Shown piece by piece: positions 1 through 8,945 of a stretch of 64,000 nucleotides of DNA. The DNA is taken from NCBI RefSeq assembly GCF_001623525.1, contig NZ_CP015225.1:3286001-3350000 (forward strand), written 5' to 3'. This DNA is from Pseudomonas fluorescens (GTDB lineage: Bacteria > Pseudomonadota > Gammaproteobacteria > Pseudomonadales > Pseudomonadaceae). Position numbers and translations under genes: made by a program. The first letter of the stretch is position 1. Every line of letters starts with the position of its first letter. The notes beneath the pieces are model-generated. The model saw only the letters and a program-made list of their open reading frames with translations, was not told where the DNA came from and did no database searches.

Positions 1-2
1 AC

Positions 3-1034
3 CCCGCATTGCTGGACGGCGCCATGACGGCCCTGTGGGAAACCGGGACCCTGCGGGTCGCCAACTCAAGGAATCGCTGCAAACTGGCGATCCTGGACCA
101 GTACGAAACCCAATTGTCGGAGCTGTTTGGCGCCAGTTGCCTCAGTGCCCTGTCGTGCAGTGCGGCAAGCGCCGGAATCCTGCCGCTGCTGGCCAGCGGT
201 GCATTCACCAACCATTGTTCGCCGGTCATGGTGTTTGACAAACACGCCCATTACTCGATGAACCACAGCAAGGCCGCCTGTGCCGATGAAACCCAGGTCG
301 TCACGTGCCCGCACAACGACATGGACTTCATCGAAGACCTGTGCAAACGCCAGCGCTGCGTGGCGTACGTGGCCGACAGCGCCTACAGCATGGGCGGATT
401 GGCGGACCTGGACAGCCTGATGTATCTCAAGCAACGCTATGGCCTGTTTCTTTATCTGGATGACTCCCACGCGCTGTCTGCGGTCGGGGAGTCCGGCGCA
501 GGCCTGGTCCGTTCGCGCGTCCCGGCCGTGGATGAACGCACCCTGATCGTTGCGTCCTTGGCCAAGTCATTCGGGGCCAGTGGCGGGATGGTCATGTTTG
601 GTAGCGAGCGGCACAAAGCGCTGGTGCAGCGTTACGGTGGGCCGAGCAATTGGTCCCAGAGCCTGAACGCAGCGGCCATCGGCGCCGGTATGGCGTCGAT
701 ACGCCTGCACCGCAGTCGAGAATTCAGCGCCCTGCAGGAGCGTTTGCAAGCTAATATCCGCTTCTTCGACAGCCTCGTGCGCACTGAACAGCGCGGCAAT
801 CCCATGGCAATCCGCATGGTGCCCTGCGGTGAAGCGGCCCTGGCCAACAGCCTGGCCGTCGAACTGGCCGAACTGGGGTATTTCACTTCAGCGGTCTTTT
901 TTCCCGTGGTGCCGCAAGGCAAAGCCGCCATTCGCATCACCCTGCGCGCCGACATGGAGCCGAACGTGATTCGCTCGTTTTGCGAAAAGATCACCGAACT
1001 GCTGCTGACCCACGGGCGTGACATCCGCCCTTGA
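3..1034 (+). CDS. alpha-oxoamine synthase-like PLP enzyme, 5' partial
   Basis: Fold-type I PLP enzyme resembling 8-amino-7-oxononanoate synthase, KBL and CqsA, which condense an amino acid with an acyl-CoA. The frame is open to the left edge, so roughly 50 N-terminal residues lie outside. Counting from the TTG at position 9, seen directly: the PLP-stacking region FDKHAHYS near residue 76, the PLP-binding DDSH at 151-154 followed by GxxGAG, and the likely Schiff-base lysine K186 in VASLAKSFG, followed by GG. It stops 13 nt before an MFS exporter gene, so the two are probably co-transcribed. This pairing suggests a small biosynthetic locus rather than biotin synthesis, because no bio genes are adjacent. 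The product is unknown. Family confident, substrate not. Confidence 0.75.
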   Translation, partial: PALLDGAMTALWETGTLRVANSRNRCKLAILDQYETQLSELFGASCLSALSCSAASAGILPLLASGAFTNHCSPVMVFDKHAHYSMNHSKAACADETQVVTCPHNDMDFIEDLCKRQRCVAYVADSAYSMGGLADLDSLMYLKQRYGLFLYLDDSHALSAVGESGAGLVRSRVPAVDERTLIVASLAKSFGASGGMVMFGSERHKALVQRYGGPSNWSQSLNAAAIGAGMASIRLHRSREFSALQERLQANIRFFDSLVRTEQRGNPMAIRMVPCGEAALANSLAVELAELGYFTSAVFFPVVPQGKAAIRITLRADMEPNVIRSFCEKITELLLTHGRDIRP

Positions 1035-1047
1035 GACAGGACGCTCG

Positions 1048-2211
1048 ATGAAGAACCGTACAACCCTGATCGTCACTTGCACTACCGTTTTCCTGGCCCA
1101 ACTGGGCATGAGCATCTACTTGCCGGCCCTGCCCGATATCGCCCGGGACCTGGGCGCCGATGCGTCCCGGGTTTCCTGGGGCTTGTCGGTGTACCTGATC
1201 GGCATGGCGCTGCCCATGTTGCTGTGGGGCAGCCTGAGCCAACGGCTGGGGCGCAAGCCGGTCTTGCTGGCGGCCTTGGGGTTGTACGGCTTGGGCAACC
1301 TGGCCCTGCCGCTGGGCACAACCGTGGAGGCGTTCCTGACGCTCAGGTTGATCCAGGGCATCGGTGCCAGCGGTATCTCGGTGATGGCGCGGGTACTGAT
1401 TCGGGACAGTTTCAGCGGCGACCTGTTGGCCAAGGCACTGTCATGGATATCGATCGCCTTTGTGATTGCCCTCGGTATCGGCCAGTACCTGGGCTCGCTG
1501 ATCCAGGCCGTTTTCGGCTGGGAGGCGATTTTCCAAGGCTTGGGCGCCGTCAGCCTGGCCATGGCAGCGGCGGTGTCCCGGGCCAGGTTCCCGGTGCTGG
1601 TGCAAACCGGCAACGGGCAATCGGCGTGGGGCATCTACGGGCACATCCTGCGACAACGCGCGTTCCTGCTGCCGGCCTTGGCCGGTGGGCTGGGTTACGG
1701 CGTGATCGTCGCCTTCAACACCGCCGCGCCACTGATCCTGCAGGAAAGCTTCCACTGGTCACCCATTGAATACGGCCTGCTGGGCTGGCCGGTCAGTGCG
1801 GCGTACTTGCTTGGGGCGTTGGTGGTGAATGCTTTTGTACTGCGTACCGGTCAACGGCGAATGATGGGCTGGGGCATTGCCCTGGTGCTGGGCGGGAGCA
1901 TGAGCATGCTGGCAGGCAGCCTCACCTTGAGCAGTGTCGCGCTGCTCTTCTGGCTGCCGTATTGCTTCGCGGTGTTTGGCCAGTCGTTGATCTACCCCAT
2001 CAGCCTGTCCCTGGCCAACGAAGGCTCACCGGTAGCCGGCGCTTACGCCATGGCGTTGAGTGGGTTCCTGCACCAATTGATGGCCTCGGTGATCGGTGCC
2101 ATGGCCAGCCTGTTGTTGAGCCAACAGGCCTGGCCGCTGGCGGCGTTATGCGCACTGTTGGGGGCGGCGGCGATGCTCTGTGTGAAGTTCGTGCCACCCC
2201 GGGTCGCTTAG
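1048..2211 (+). CDS. MFS transporter, Bcr/CflA-like drug:H+ antiporter family
   Basis: 387-aa inner-membrane protein of about 12 transmembrane segments. The N-terminus has the short TM1 and YLPALPDIA region seen in Bcr/CflA and other DHA1 exporters, and loop 2-3 carries the MFS motif A (GSLSQRLGRKPV). The ATG at 1048 is chosen because a purine-rich GAGACAGGA lies just upstream; an in-frame GTG at 1018 would overlap the upstream gene. It follows the PLP enzyme by 13 nt and probably exports that pathway's product or gives self-resistance (inference). Substrate cannot be told from sequence. Confidence 0.8.
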   Translation: MKNRTTLIVTCTTVFLAQLGMSIYLPALPDIARDLGADASRVSWGLSVYLIGMALPMLLWGSLSQRLGRKPVLLAALGLYGLGNLALPLGTTVEAFLTLRLIQGIGASGISVMARVLIRDSFSGDLLAKALSWISIAFVIALGIGQYLGSLIQAVFGWEAIFQGLGAVSLAMAAAVSRARFPVLVQTGNGQSAWGIYGHILRQRAFLLPALAGGLGYGVIVAFNTAAPLILQESFHWSPIEYGLLGWPVSAAYLLGALVVNAFVLRTGQRRMMGWGIALVLGGSMSMLAGSLTLSSVALLFWLPYCFAVFGQSLIYPISLSLANEGSPVAGAYAMALSGFLHQLMASVIGAMASLLLSQQAWPLAALCALLGAAAMLCVKFVPPRVA

Positions 2212-2351
2212 GCTTTGTACGAAAAGTGCCTGCGCGACGATCATGCTGCGTTGAAAACAGGCTCGGAATGCTCATTGACAACCAGTCAACTCCGCTTCCT
2301 CGCCTGTTTTCGCCTTGCCTGATCGCCGCTCGGCGACTTTTCATACAAAGC

Positions 2352-3500
2352 TTAGAACGCGCTGCGGAAAATCTCTTCGATCTGCCGCTGGTCCGCCGCC
2401 CGTGGGTTAGTCAGGCCGCAGGCGTCTTTCAAGGCGTTGGCGGCCAGCACCGGTACGTCGTTGAGGCGTACACCCAGGTCACGCAAACCGGCCGGAATGT
2501 CCACGTCAAGGGCCAGTTTGCGGATCGCCGCAATGGCGTCCCGGGCTCCCTCTTCCGGGCTGAAACCGCGTGTATCGGCGCCCATGGCATGGGCCACGTC
2601 GGTCAAGCGAACGGCGCATACCGAAGCATTGAAGCTCTGCACATGAGGCAACAGCACCGCGTTGCACACACCATGAGGCAGGTCGTAGAAGCCACCCAAC
2701 TGGTGCGCCATCGCGTGCACGAAACCCAGCGATGCATTGTTGAACGCCATCCCCGCGAGAAACTGCGCGTAGGCCATGTTCTCCCGCGCGGTCAGGTCAT
2801 TGCCGTCACGCACGGCCAGGCGCAGGTTGTTGCTGATCAGGGTGATGGCCTTCAGGGCACAGGCATCGGTGATGGGGGTGGCGGCGGTGGAGACATAAGC
2901 CTCGATCGCGTGAGTCAGTGCATCCATGCCGGTGGCGGCTGTCAGGCCCTTGGGCATCGCCACCATCAGCGCCGGGTCGTTCACCGACATCAATGGGGTG
3001 ACATTGCGATCGACAATCGCCATTTTCACGTGGCGTGTCTCGTCGGTGATGATGCAAAAACGGGTCATTTCGCTGGCGGTGCCCGCCGTGGTGTTGATGG
3101 CGATCAGCGGCAGCTGGGGCTTGCTCGAACGGTCGACGCCTTCATAGTCACGAATCTGCCCGCCGTTGGTGGCACACAGGGCAATGCCCTTGGCGCAGTC
3201 GTGGGGCGAACCGCCACCCAGCGACACGACGAAATCACACTGGCTCTCCTTCAGCAGCCCCAGCCCGAGCTCGACGTTGGCGATGCTTGGGTTGGGCTTG
3301 GCGCCGTCGAAAATGACCGAGTCGACGTCCTGTATCGCCAACAATTCGGCCACCTTGGTGGCGACGCCGGCCTTGGCCAGCCCCACGTCGGTGACGATCA
3401 GGGCTTTGCGAAAGCCGTAGTTGCGGATAGCGGTCATCGCTTCATCGAGGCAGCCCAGCCCCATGATGTTCACGGCGGGAATGAAAAAAGTGCTGCTCAT
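2352..3500 (-). CDS. yiaY: iron-containing alcohol dehydrogenase (YiaY/ErcA-like)
   Basis: 382-aa group III (Fe-type) alcohol dehydrogenase, NAD(P)-dependent, cytoplasmic. The nucleotide-binding [10 protein letters not shown] lies at 95-104. Metal ligands expected for the family are visible: D193 and H197 ([10 protein letters not shown]), H262 (GFVHAMAH) and H276 (DLPHG). Length is normal. The start at 3500 is preceded by AGGAG at good spacing; a longer open frame upstream is less likely. It stands alone, convergent with the MFS gene. Resembles YiaY and the ErcA-type enzymes of Pseudomonas; the true substrate (threonine, ethanol or another alcohol) is not determined, so the symbol is tentative. 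Confidence 0.85.
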   Translation of the reverse strand: MSSTFFIPAVNIMGLGCLDEAMTAIRNYGFRKALIVTDVGLAKAGVATKVAELLAIQDVDSVIFDGAKPNPSIANVELGLGLLKESQCDFVVSLGGGSPHDCAKGIALCATNGGQIRDYEGVDRSSKPQLPLIAINTTAGTASEMTRFCIITDETRHVKMAIVDRNVTPLMSVNDPALMVAMPKGLTAATGMDALTHAIEAYVSTAATPITDACALKAITLISNNLRLAVRDGNDLTARENMAYAQFLAGMAFNNASLGFVHAMAHQLGGFYDLPHGVCNAVLLPHVQSFNASVCAVRLTDVAHAMGADTRGFSPEEGARDAIAAIRKLALDVDIPAGLRDLGVRLNDVPVLAANALKDACGLTNPRAADQRQIEEIFRSAF

Positions 3501-3640
3501 GGGGTCACGCTCCTGGTTGAGGCCGGATCGGCAGGGCCTACAGAATGACCGACTAGTCATGACGCATCTTGATCTGGCTCAAGACTGGGTCGTGATAAAG
3601 TCGCGCCCTGCCTTTGCCACGTTTTGAGATGATCCTTGCG

Positions 3641-4660
3641 ATGACCGATTTCCAGGAATACGACACCCGGCTCGAAGACTGGGAGGCCTTGCGCGCCGAC
3701 ACCGCCTTCAGCGGCCTGTTGGTGGGCAATGGGGCCAGCCGCGCAGTGTGGGATGATTTCGGCTATGACTCGCTGTTCGAAAACGCCCGCACCGTCGAGG
3801 AGAAACCCCTGAGCCCGTCGGAGCTGAGCGTGTTCGATGCGATGCAGACGCGCAGTTTCGAGCAGGTCCTCGCTGCGCTTAAAACCACCAGTCGGGTCAA
3901 CAAGGCCCTGGCTGTCAGCTCCGCCGCGCCGCGCAATCGCTATTACGCGATCAAGGAAGCACTGATCAACACTGTGCATGCGGTGCACATCCCATGGCGC
4001 CTGGTGCAACCCTCGACCCTGGCGACGCTCAACCAGGAGCTGAGCCGCTACCGCACGGTGTTCACCACCAACTACGACCTGCTCAACCATTGGGCGATCC
4101 AGCAGGCGCCCGAGAACATCAGCGACCTGTTCTTCGGCGATGATCACCATTTCGACCTGAGCCAGGCGACCACCGACAAACCACGCCTGTTGTACCTGCA
4201 CGGCGGCCTGCACCTGGTGCGCAACCAGGACGGCACGGCGCGCAAGCTCACCTCCACCGAAGGCACCTTGCTGGGCAGTTTCGCCATCAACAACACGATC
4301 AAGACCCTCGACGACGTGCCGTTGTTCGTCAACGAAGGCCCAAGCCAGGACAAACTCAAGACCATCCGCAGCAGCGATTACCTGTCGTTCTGCTACGACC
4401 AGTTGCTGCAGCACGGCGACAACCTGTGCCTGTTCGGCCATGCCCTGGGCGAGCAGGACAAGCACATCGTGCAAGCCCTGCGCCTGGCCGCACCGAAGAC
4501 CGTGGCGATTTCGATCTATCCCCGTAGCCAGGCGTTCATCCAGCATCAGAAGCGGCATTACGCCAAGGTGTTCCAGGGGCTGGAGGTGCAATTGCGCTTC
4601 TTCGATGCAAAGAGCCACCCGCTGGGCGATCCGAAGCTGTCGGTGCCGGTGGAGGTTTAG
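3641..4660 (+). CDS. DUF4917 family protein with SIR2-like motifs
   Basis: 339-aa soluble protein of the DUF4917 type. Several blocks match the SIR2-like (NAD-binding) fold: GNGAS at 29-33, TTNYD at 142-146, YLHGG at 185-189 and LFGHALGEQD at 264-273. In SIR2-like NADases an Asn in the TTNYD-type block and a His in the LHG block form the active site, here N144 and H187. No extra effector or sensor domain and no membrane segment is seen. The gene is single, divergent from the alcohol dehydrogenase. ATG at 3641 chosen; ATG 3629 and TTG 3614 are alternatives. Function unknown; a NAD-hydrolysing, defence-like role is inference only. Confidence 0.75.
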   Translation: MTDFQEYDTRLEDWEALRADTAFSGLLVGNGASRAVWDDFGYDSLFENARTVEEKPLSPSELSVFDAMQTRSFEQVLAALKTTSRVNKALAVSSAAPRNRYYAIKEALINTVHAVHIPWRLVQPSTLATLNQELSRYRTVFTTNYDLLNHWAIQQAPENISDLFFGDDHHFDLSQATTDKPRLLYLHGGLHLVRNQDGTARKLTSTEGTLLGSFAINNTIKTLDDVPLFVNEGPSQDKLKTIRSSDYLSFCYDQLLQHGDNLCLFGHALGEQDKHIVQALRLAAPKTVAISIYPRSQAFIQHQKRHYAKVFQGLEVQLRFFDAKSHPLGDPKLSVPVEV

Positions 4661-4703
4661 CCAGTGCTGGCATGACCTGTAAACCCGACTTCAGTGAATG
4701 ACC

Positions 4704-4799
4704 GTGGCGAGGGAGCTTGCTCCCGCTGGACTGCGAAGCAGTCCCATCGTGCAAATGACGGCTGCTTCGCAGCCGAGCGGGAGCAAGCTCCCTCGCCAC
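4704..4799. repeat. REPIN-type inverted pair, family A
   Basis: Two facing copies of a REP starting GTGGCGAGGGAGCTTGCTCC, joined by a spacer that itself holds a second hairpin (GGCTGCTTCGCAGCC). Between the DUF4917 gene and yegP, which converge. The same unit recurs at 7332, 14065, 35174, 36783 and 41256. Confidence 0.9.
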
Positions 4800-4826
4800 G
4801 GGAAGCTCGCTGCCACAGGGATGAAT

Positions 4827-5171
4827 TCAGAGCGCCGCCACGGTCTTGTCCTTGATCACCGTCGTCGGTCCGTTGGCCTTGACGCTGGCAATGCCTTTGT
4901 CCCGGGCCGCGTCCGATGAATAAGCTTCACTGCTGCCAATCACTTCATGGTTGGCCGCCTTGAGGTTGAAGTACGGATGGCCGTCCTTGGTGTTCTTGAG
5001 TTCATAGCGCTCGGCCAACGGACTGTTTTTCTGCACCGAAGCAATGCCACCCTCGACACCGCTGCGGGTGGTGTACAGCTCACTGGTCAGAATCGTTTCA
5101 GCGTTGGCCGCCTTGAGTACAAACCGAAACTGGCCGCTGCTGCTTTTGCTGATTTCGTACCATCCGGACAT
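4827..5171 (-). CDS. yegP: YegP family protein (tandem UPF0339/DUF1508)
   Basis: 114-aa cytoplasmic protein made of two about 50-residue DUF1508 repeats, each of the form W/Y-E..k...G.f.F.LKAANxExIxxSExY (first at 4-50, second at 55-101). This tandem arrangement and length match YegP of enterobacteria. Biochemical function is unknown. SD AGGAG lies just upstream of the ATG. Single gene, facing a REPIN downstream. Confidence 0.85.
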   Translation of the reverse strand: MSGWYEISKSSSGQFRFVLKAANAETILTSELYTTRSGVEGGIASVQKNSPLAERYELKNTKDGHPYFNLKAANHEVIGSSEAYSSDAARDKGIASVKANGPTTVIKDKTVAAL

Positions 5172-5252
5172 GATTTTTCTCCTGGCAATGAAGACATGCT
5201 CCGAGAGTAAAGACCCGCCGCGCTTGCCCTGCCAGTCCGCTGTGCAGCATTA

Positions 5253-5834
5253 CTACAATGTGATGGCCGTGCCCAGCAGCGTCAGGAAACCCGCCAGCCA
5301 GCTCGGGTGCGCAGGCCAGGCCGGTGCAGTGGCGAGATTGCCCTGGACATGGCCTTGGGTCACGGGAATGTCGATATAGGTCCCGCCCGCCAGTCGGACT
5401 TCCGGAGCACACGCCGGATAGGCGCTGCATTCACGCCCTTCGAGAATGCCCGCCGCCGCCAGCAATTGCGCACCGTGGCACACCGCGGCAATCGGCTTGC
5501 CCGCCAGATCGAAATCGCGCACCAGTTGCAGGACGGTTTCATTCAGGCGCAGGTATTCCGGCGCTCGTCCCCCCGGCACCAACAGCGCGTCGTAGTCGGC
5601 GGCCTGGACGTTGGCGAAGTCATGGTTGAGGGCAAACAAGTGCCCCGGTTTTTCACTGTAGGTCTGGTCGCCTTCGAAATCGTGGATCGCCGTGCGCACC
5701 GTCTGCCCGGCGTTTTTGTCCGGGCACACGGCGTGCACGGTGTGGCCAATCATCTGCAGGGCCTGGAACGGCACCATGACTTCATAATCTTCGACGTAAT
5801 CGCCGACCAGCATGAGGATTTTCTTGGCGGCCAT
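5253..5834 (-). CDS. DJ-1/PfpI family protein
   Basis: 193-aa protein of the DJ-1/PfpI class I glutamine-amidotransferase-like superfamily. The nucleophile elbow AVCHGAQLL places C119 with adjacent H120, and an acidic residue sits at E15 (GDYVEDYE), as in the PfpI branch (protease, glyoxalase or deglycase-like members). The C-terminal tail after about residue 165 is hydrophobic. SD AAGGAG precedes ATG 5834. Monocistronic. Exact activity cannot be assigned from sequence. Confidence 0.85.
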   Translation of the reverse strand: MAAKKILMLVGDYVEDYEVMVPFQALQMIGHTVHAVCPDKNAGQTVRTAIHDFEGDQTYSEKPGHLFALNHDFANVQAADYDALLVPGGRAPEYLRLNETVLQLVRDFDLAGKPIAAVCHGAQLLAAAGILEGRECSAYPACAPEVRLAGGTYIDIPVTQGHVQGNLATAPAWPAHPSWLAGFLTLLGTAITL

Positions 5835-5963
5835 GGGAAGGGCTCCTTTGGGGGGCTGCGTAAGTGGTTAACGCATTAAAGGTAGCCCGCTACGTCGGTA
5901 GATGAGGGATAAGCGCTGATTACCTGACGGGATGCACCTCGCTCCCACAGGATGTCAGTGATG

Positions 5964-7181
5964 TCAGACGAGATAGCCATCCGCCCGCAGCAGCGTTTCG
6001 AGGCAATGCTCGGTAACGTGGTAGAAAGCCTCGAGCTCCTGGATCTTGGCCAGCAGCTCGGTGGGGTCCGCCGGTTCGGCGCGTTTGACCGCGAGGATCA
6101 TCTTGTTCTTGTTGGTGTGCTCAAGGGAGATGAACTCGAAGACCTTGGTCTCGTAGCCGCACGCTTCCAGGAACAGCGCCCGCAAGCTGTCGGTGACCAT
6201 TTCCGCCTGCTGGCCAAGGTGCAGGCCATATTGCAGCATTGGCTTGAGCAAGGCCGGGCTCTGGATCTGCAGGCGAATCTGCTTGTGGCAGCACGGCGAG
6301 CACATGATGATCGAGGCGCCCGAGCGAATGCCCATGTGGATCGCGTAGTCGGTGGCGATGTCGCAGGCATGCAAGGCGATCATCACGTCCACCGCGCTCG
6401 GCGCCACGCTGCGCACGTCGCCGTGCTGGAAGCTCAGGCCCGGGTGTTCCAGGCGCGCGGCAGCTTCGTTGCACAGCTTGACCATGTCTTCGCGCAGCTC
6501 GACACCGGTCACCACGCCTTCGGCCTGCAAGGTGTTGCGCAGGTAATCGTGGATGGCGAACGTCAGGTAGCCTTTGCCCGAACCGAAATCCGAGACCCGC
6601 ACCGGTTTGTCCAGGGCCAGCGGCGACGACGTCAGCGCATGGCTGAAGACCTCGATGAACTTGTTGATCTGCTTCCACTTGCGCGACATCGCCGGAATCA
6701 GCTCGTGCTTGTGGTTGGTCACGCCCAGGTCGGCCAAAAATGGTCGGTTCAGGTCGAGGAAGCGATTTTTCTCACGGTTGTGCTCGGCAGATGGCACTTC
6801 CCGCAGTTGCTGGGGCTTGCTCTTGAACAACGAGCTCTTGCCCTTCTTGCTGTACTCCAGCTGCGCCTCGTCGGTGACCGCCAGCAAATGTGCGTTCTTG
6901 AACGATGCCGGCAACAGCCCGGCAATGGTTTCCACCCCTTCGGCTACAGGGAAATTCTTGGTGATATCGCGAGTCTTGTAGCGGTAGACGAAGGACAGGC
7001 ACGGCTGGTCCTTGACCGTCAGTTGCTTGATGATCAGCCGTTGGAGGTCCGCTTCGTCCCCTACGTACTTGGCCAGCACCAGTTTGATGAACGCATTCTG
7101 TTCGAGACTGGTTTTCAGCAACTCGATGAACTGGGCATGGTGATCCGGCGCGTGATGGGCGGGGGTTGCAGTGGCGGACAT
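5964..7181 (-). CDS. SAM-dependent methyltransferase (Methyltransf_32-like)
   Basis: 405-aa class I methyltransferase. Motif I DFGSGKGYL at 198-206 binds SAM, the acidic post-II residue is in GVELRED, and a SPCCHK motif (295-300) resembles the PCCH loop of TRM13/GSTCD-related enzymes grouped in Methyltransf_32. The N-terminal 190 residues form a separate helical domain. ATG at 7181 (MSATATP) is preferred over an upstream TTG. Target unknown; tRNA or another RNA would fit the relatives. Monocistronic, followed upstream by a REPIN. Confidence 0.75.
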   Translation of the reverse strand: MSATATPAHHAPDHHAQFIELLKTSLEQNAFIKLVLAKYVGDEADLQRLIIKQLTVKDQPCLSFVYRYKTRDITKNFPVAEGVETIAGLLPASFKNAHLLAVTDEAQLEYSKKGKSSLFKSKPQQLREVPSAEHNREKNRFLDLNRPFLADLGVTNHKHELIPAMSRKWKQINKFIEVFSHALTSSPLALDKPVRVSDFGSGKGYLTFAIHDYLRNTLQAEGVVTGVELREDMVKLCNEAAARLEHPGLSFQHGDVRSVAPSAVDVMIALHACDIATDYAIHMGIRSGASIIMCSPCCHKQIRLQIQSPALLKPMLQYGLHLGQQAEMVTDSLRALFLEACGYETKVFEFISLEHTNKNKMILAVKRAEPADPTELLAKIQELEAFYHVTEHCLETLLRADGYLV

Positions 7182-7331
7182 GAACAAACGGCCTCGGGGC
7201 GGGCGAATCGGAGAATGGCGGGTATTTTAGGGGGGATGGGGTGCGAGGGCACGGAGAATTTCCCGGACGGTGCGAATTCGGCTAATGCCCCCTCCGCGAT
7301 GACCAACGTTGTTGCAAGCAGCGGGGTTCAT

Positions 7332-7448
7332 GTGGCGAGGGAGCTTGCTCCCGCTCGGCTGCGAAGCAGTCGCCTGGAAAAGTTGATGTCCGACAGAGAA
7401 CCGATGGGGACCGCTTCGCGGTCCAACGGGAGCAAGCTCCCTCGCCAC
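7332..7448. repeat. REPIN-type inverted pair, family A
   Basis: Facing GTGGCGAGGGAGCTTGCTCC arms with an internal GACCGCTTCGCGGTC hairpin, in the gap 7182-7475 between the methyltransferase and the TPM operon end. Nothing else recognisable lies in that gap. Confidence 0.9.
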
Positions 7449-7475
7449 ACAAGCGCTCTTGCCATGACCGAAGTT

Positions 7476-8093
7476 TTAGCCCAGCACCACCAACCTATTC
7501 GGCAGTTCATTGCGCTCCTGGGTCACCGGCACGTGCTCCTTGAGCAATTCGCCGCAAGCTTCGATGCAGGTCACGAAACCCTGCAACGTCTGCCCCTGGC
7601 GAACCTGCTGGGTGAACGCTGCGACGATGGCATCCCAGCATGTGTTGTCCAGGCGCTTGGAAATGCCTTCATCCACCAGGATTTCCACGTACCGCTCAGC
7701 CTCGCAGACAAAGATCAGCATCCCCGTGCTGCCCACTGTGTGATGCAGGTTCTGCTCGAGGAATTGCCGGCGCGCCAGGTTGGAGGCCCGCCAGTGACGC
7801 ACGGAACGGGGGATCAGATGCGTGGTGATCCTGGGGATGCGAAACATCAGGCACAACACAATGAAACTGACCCATTGCACCAGCAACAGGCTGTGCATCG
7901 TCAGCCAGCCGGAAAGGTAATGGACCACGCCGGGCACCACCAGGGCCAGCAGGCTGGCCCATAACAGCGGGATATAGGCGTAGTCGTCGGCGCGGGCGGC
8001 CAGCACCGTGACCAGTTCAGCGTCGGTATGCCGCTCGACCCGGGCGATGGCCTCGGCGACCTTGCGTTGTTCGTGTTCAGTCAGTAATGCCAT
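7476..8093 (-). CDS. second TPM-domain membrane protein
   Basis: 205-aa protein starting MALLTEHEQRKVAEAIARVE, with its own ATG at 8093. This is the usual N-terminus of the stand-alone second TPM protein of Pseudomonas lemA operons. It has an AELVTVL TPM start, two hydrophobic segments in the middle (about 45-100) and a C-terminal soluble half. If the upstream frame is repaired by one base, the first TPM gene stops at 8122, 28 nt before this start. It may therefore be translated alone or as the C-terminal part of the fusion. Function of TPM proteins here is unknown; lemA linkage suggests envelope maintenance. Confidence 0.6.
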   Translation of the reverse strand: MALLTEHEQRKVAEAIARVERHTDAELVTVLAARADDYAYIPLLWASLLALVVPGVVHYLSGWLTMHSLLLVQWVSFIVLCLMFRIPRITTHLIPRSVRHWRASNLARRQFLEQNLHHTVGSTGMLIFVCEAERYVEILVDEGISKRLDNTCWDAIVAAFTQQVRQGQTLQGFVTCIEACGELLKEHVPVTQERNELPNRLVVLG

Positions 8094-8945
8094 GGTTAGA
8101 AATGCCTGCTCATTATTATTGTCACCAGCCGCCCGACGAACCGCCGCCCCGAAACTGCCACCGCCACCACTGAAGCCCCCGCCGCCCCCGCCGCCGAAGC
8201 CTCCACCGGATCCGCCCGAACGGCTGGAGCCACCACTTCCGGTCGGCAGGATACCGAGCATCTGGCAGACCAATATCGTCAAAATAAACAGTATCACCAG
8301 GAAGATGAACAGCCCGGGATGGCGCTCGACAAAATCGCCCTGCTCCTGCTGCCCGTCCGCACTGTACGCCGGCGCCGGCTCGTCCAGCGGGCTGCCGCCC
8401 AGCACCACCAGCATCGCCGCGACGCCGTCGCTGATGCCTTTGTTGAAGTTGCCAGTCTTGAAAGCCGGGGTGATCACCTGGTTGATGATCACCGAACTCT
8501 GCGCGTCGGTCAGGCGATCCTCCAGGCCGTAGCCCACCTCGATGCGCAGTTTACGGTCATCCCGGGCGACGATCAGCAGTGCGCCGTTGTTTTTATCCTT
8601 CTGCCCGATGCCCCAGTGGCGCCCCAGTTGATAACCGAAGTCTTCGATGCTGCTGCCTTGCAAGTCCGCCAGCGTGACCACCACCACCTGTTCGCCGGTG
8701 GCCTGTTCATGGGCCTTGAGCTGCGCTTCCAGTTGCGCGCTCACCGACGGTTCGAGCATCTGGGCGGCGTCCACCACGCGCCCGGTCAATGCCGGAAACT
8801 TCAGCTCGGCCTGGGCCGTGATGGCAAACGCCCAGAGCAACAGCACAAAGGCGCAGCTGCGAGCGGCTAGCTTCAAGCCGTAAGCAAAAGCAGTGCGCAG
8901 TACCTGTGCTTGCGGCTTGTAGCTTGAAGCGTGTAGCTGCTCCAT
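7476..8945 (-). CDS. fused TPM-domain membrane protein (two TPM genes joined by frameshift)
   Basis: 489-aa open frame that looks like two consecutive TPM_phosphatase genes. The first part has a signal peptide (ends near AITAQA), a TPM domain (FPALTGRVVDAAQML onward), one TM segment and a Gly-rich tail typical of YgcG-like proteins. Such tails usually end GGGSSGGW and stop; here a C-run of four (8147-8150) shifts the frame so that the stop at 8122-8124 is skipped and reading continues into a second TPM-type membrane protein. ATG 8945 overlaps the lemA stop as TGATG, indicating coupling. The fusion is either a real one-base deletion or a homopolymer sequencing error. Confidence 0.6.
   Translation of the reverse strand: MEQLHASSYKPQAQVLRTAFAYGLKLAARSCAFVLLLWAFAITAQAELKFPALTGRVVDAAQMLEPSVSAQLEAQLKAHEQATGEQVVVVTLADLQGSSIEDFGYQLGRHWGIGQKDKNNGALLIVARDDRKLRIEVGYGLEDRLTDAQSSVIINQVITPAFKTGNFNKGISDGVAAMLVVLGGSPLDEPAPAYSADGQQEQGDFVERHPGLFIFLVILFILTILVCQMLGILPTGSGGSSRSGGSGGGFGGGGGGGFSGGGGSFGAAVRRAAGDNNNEQAFLTMALLTEHEQRKVAEAIARVERHTDAELVTVLAARADDYAYIPLLWASLLALVVPGVVHYLSGWLTMHSLLLVQWVSFIVLCLMFRIPRITTHLIPRSVRHWRASNLARRQFLEQNLHHTVGSTGMLIFVCEAERYVEILVDEGISKRLDNTCWDAIVAAFTQQVRQGQTLQGFVTCIEACGELLKEHVPVTQERNELPNRLVVLG

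Noticed and set aside
1962..3548. 528-codon plus-strand frame
   Set aside because: Antisense to the alcohol dehydrogenase; starts inside the MFS gene.
5952..7964. 670-codon plus-strand frame
   Set aside because: Crosses a REPIN and runs antisense to two real genes.
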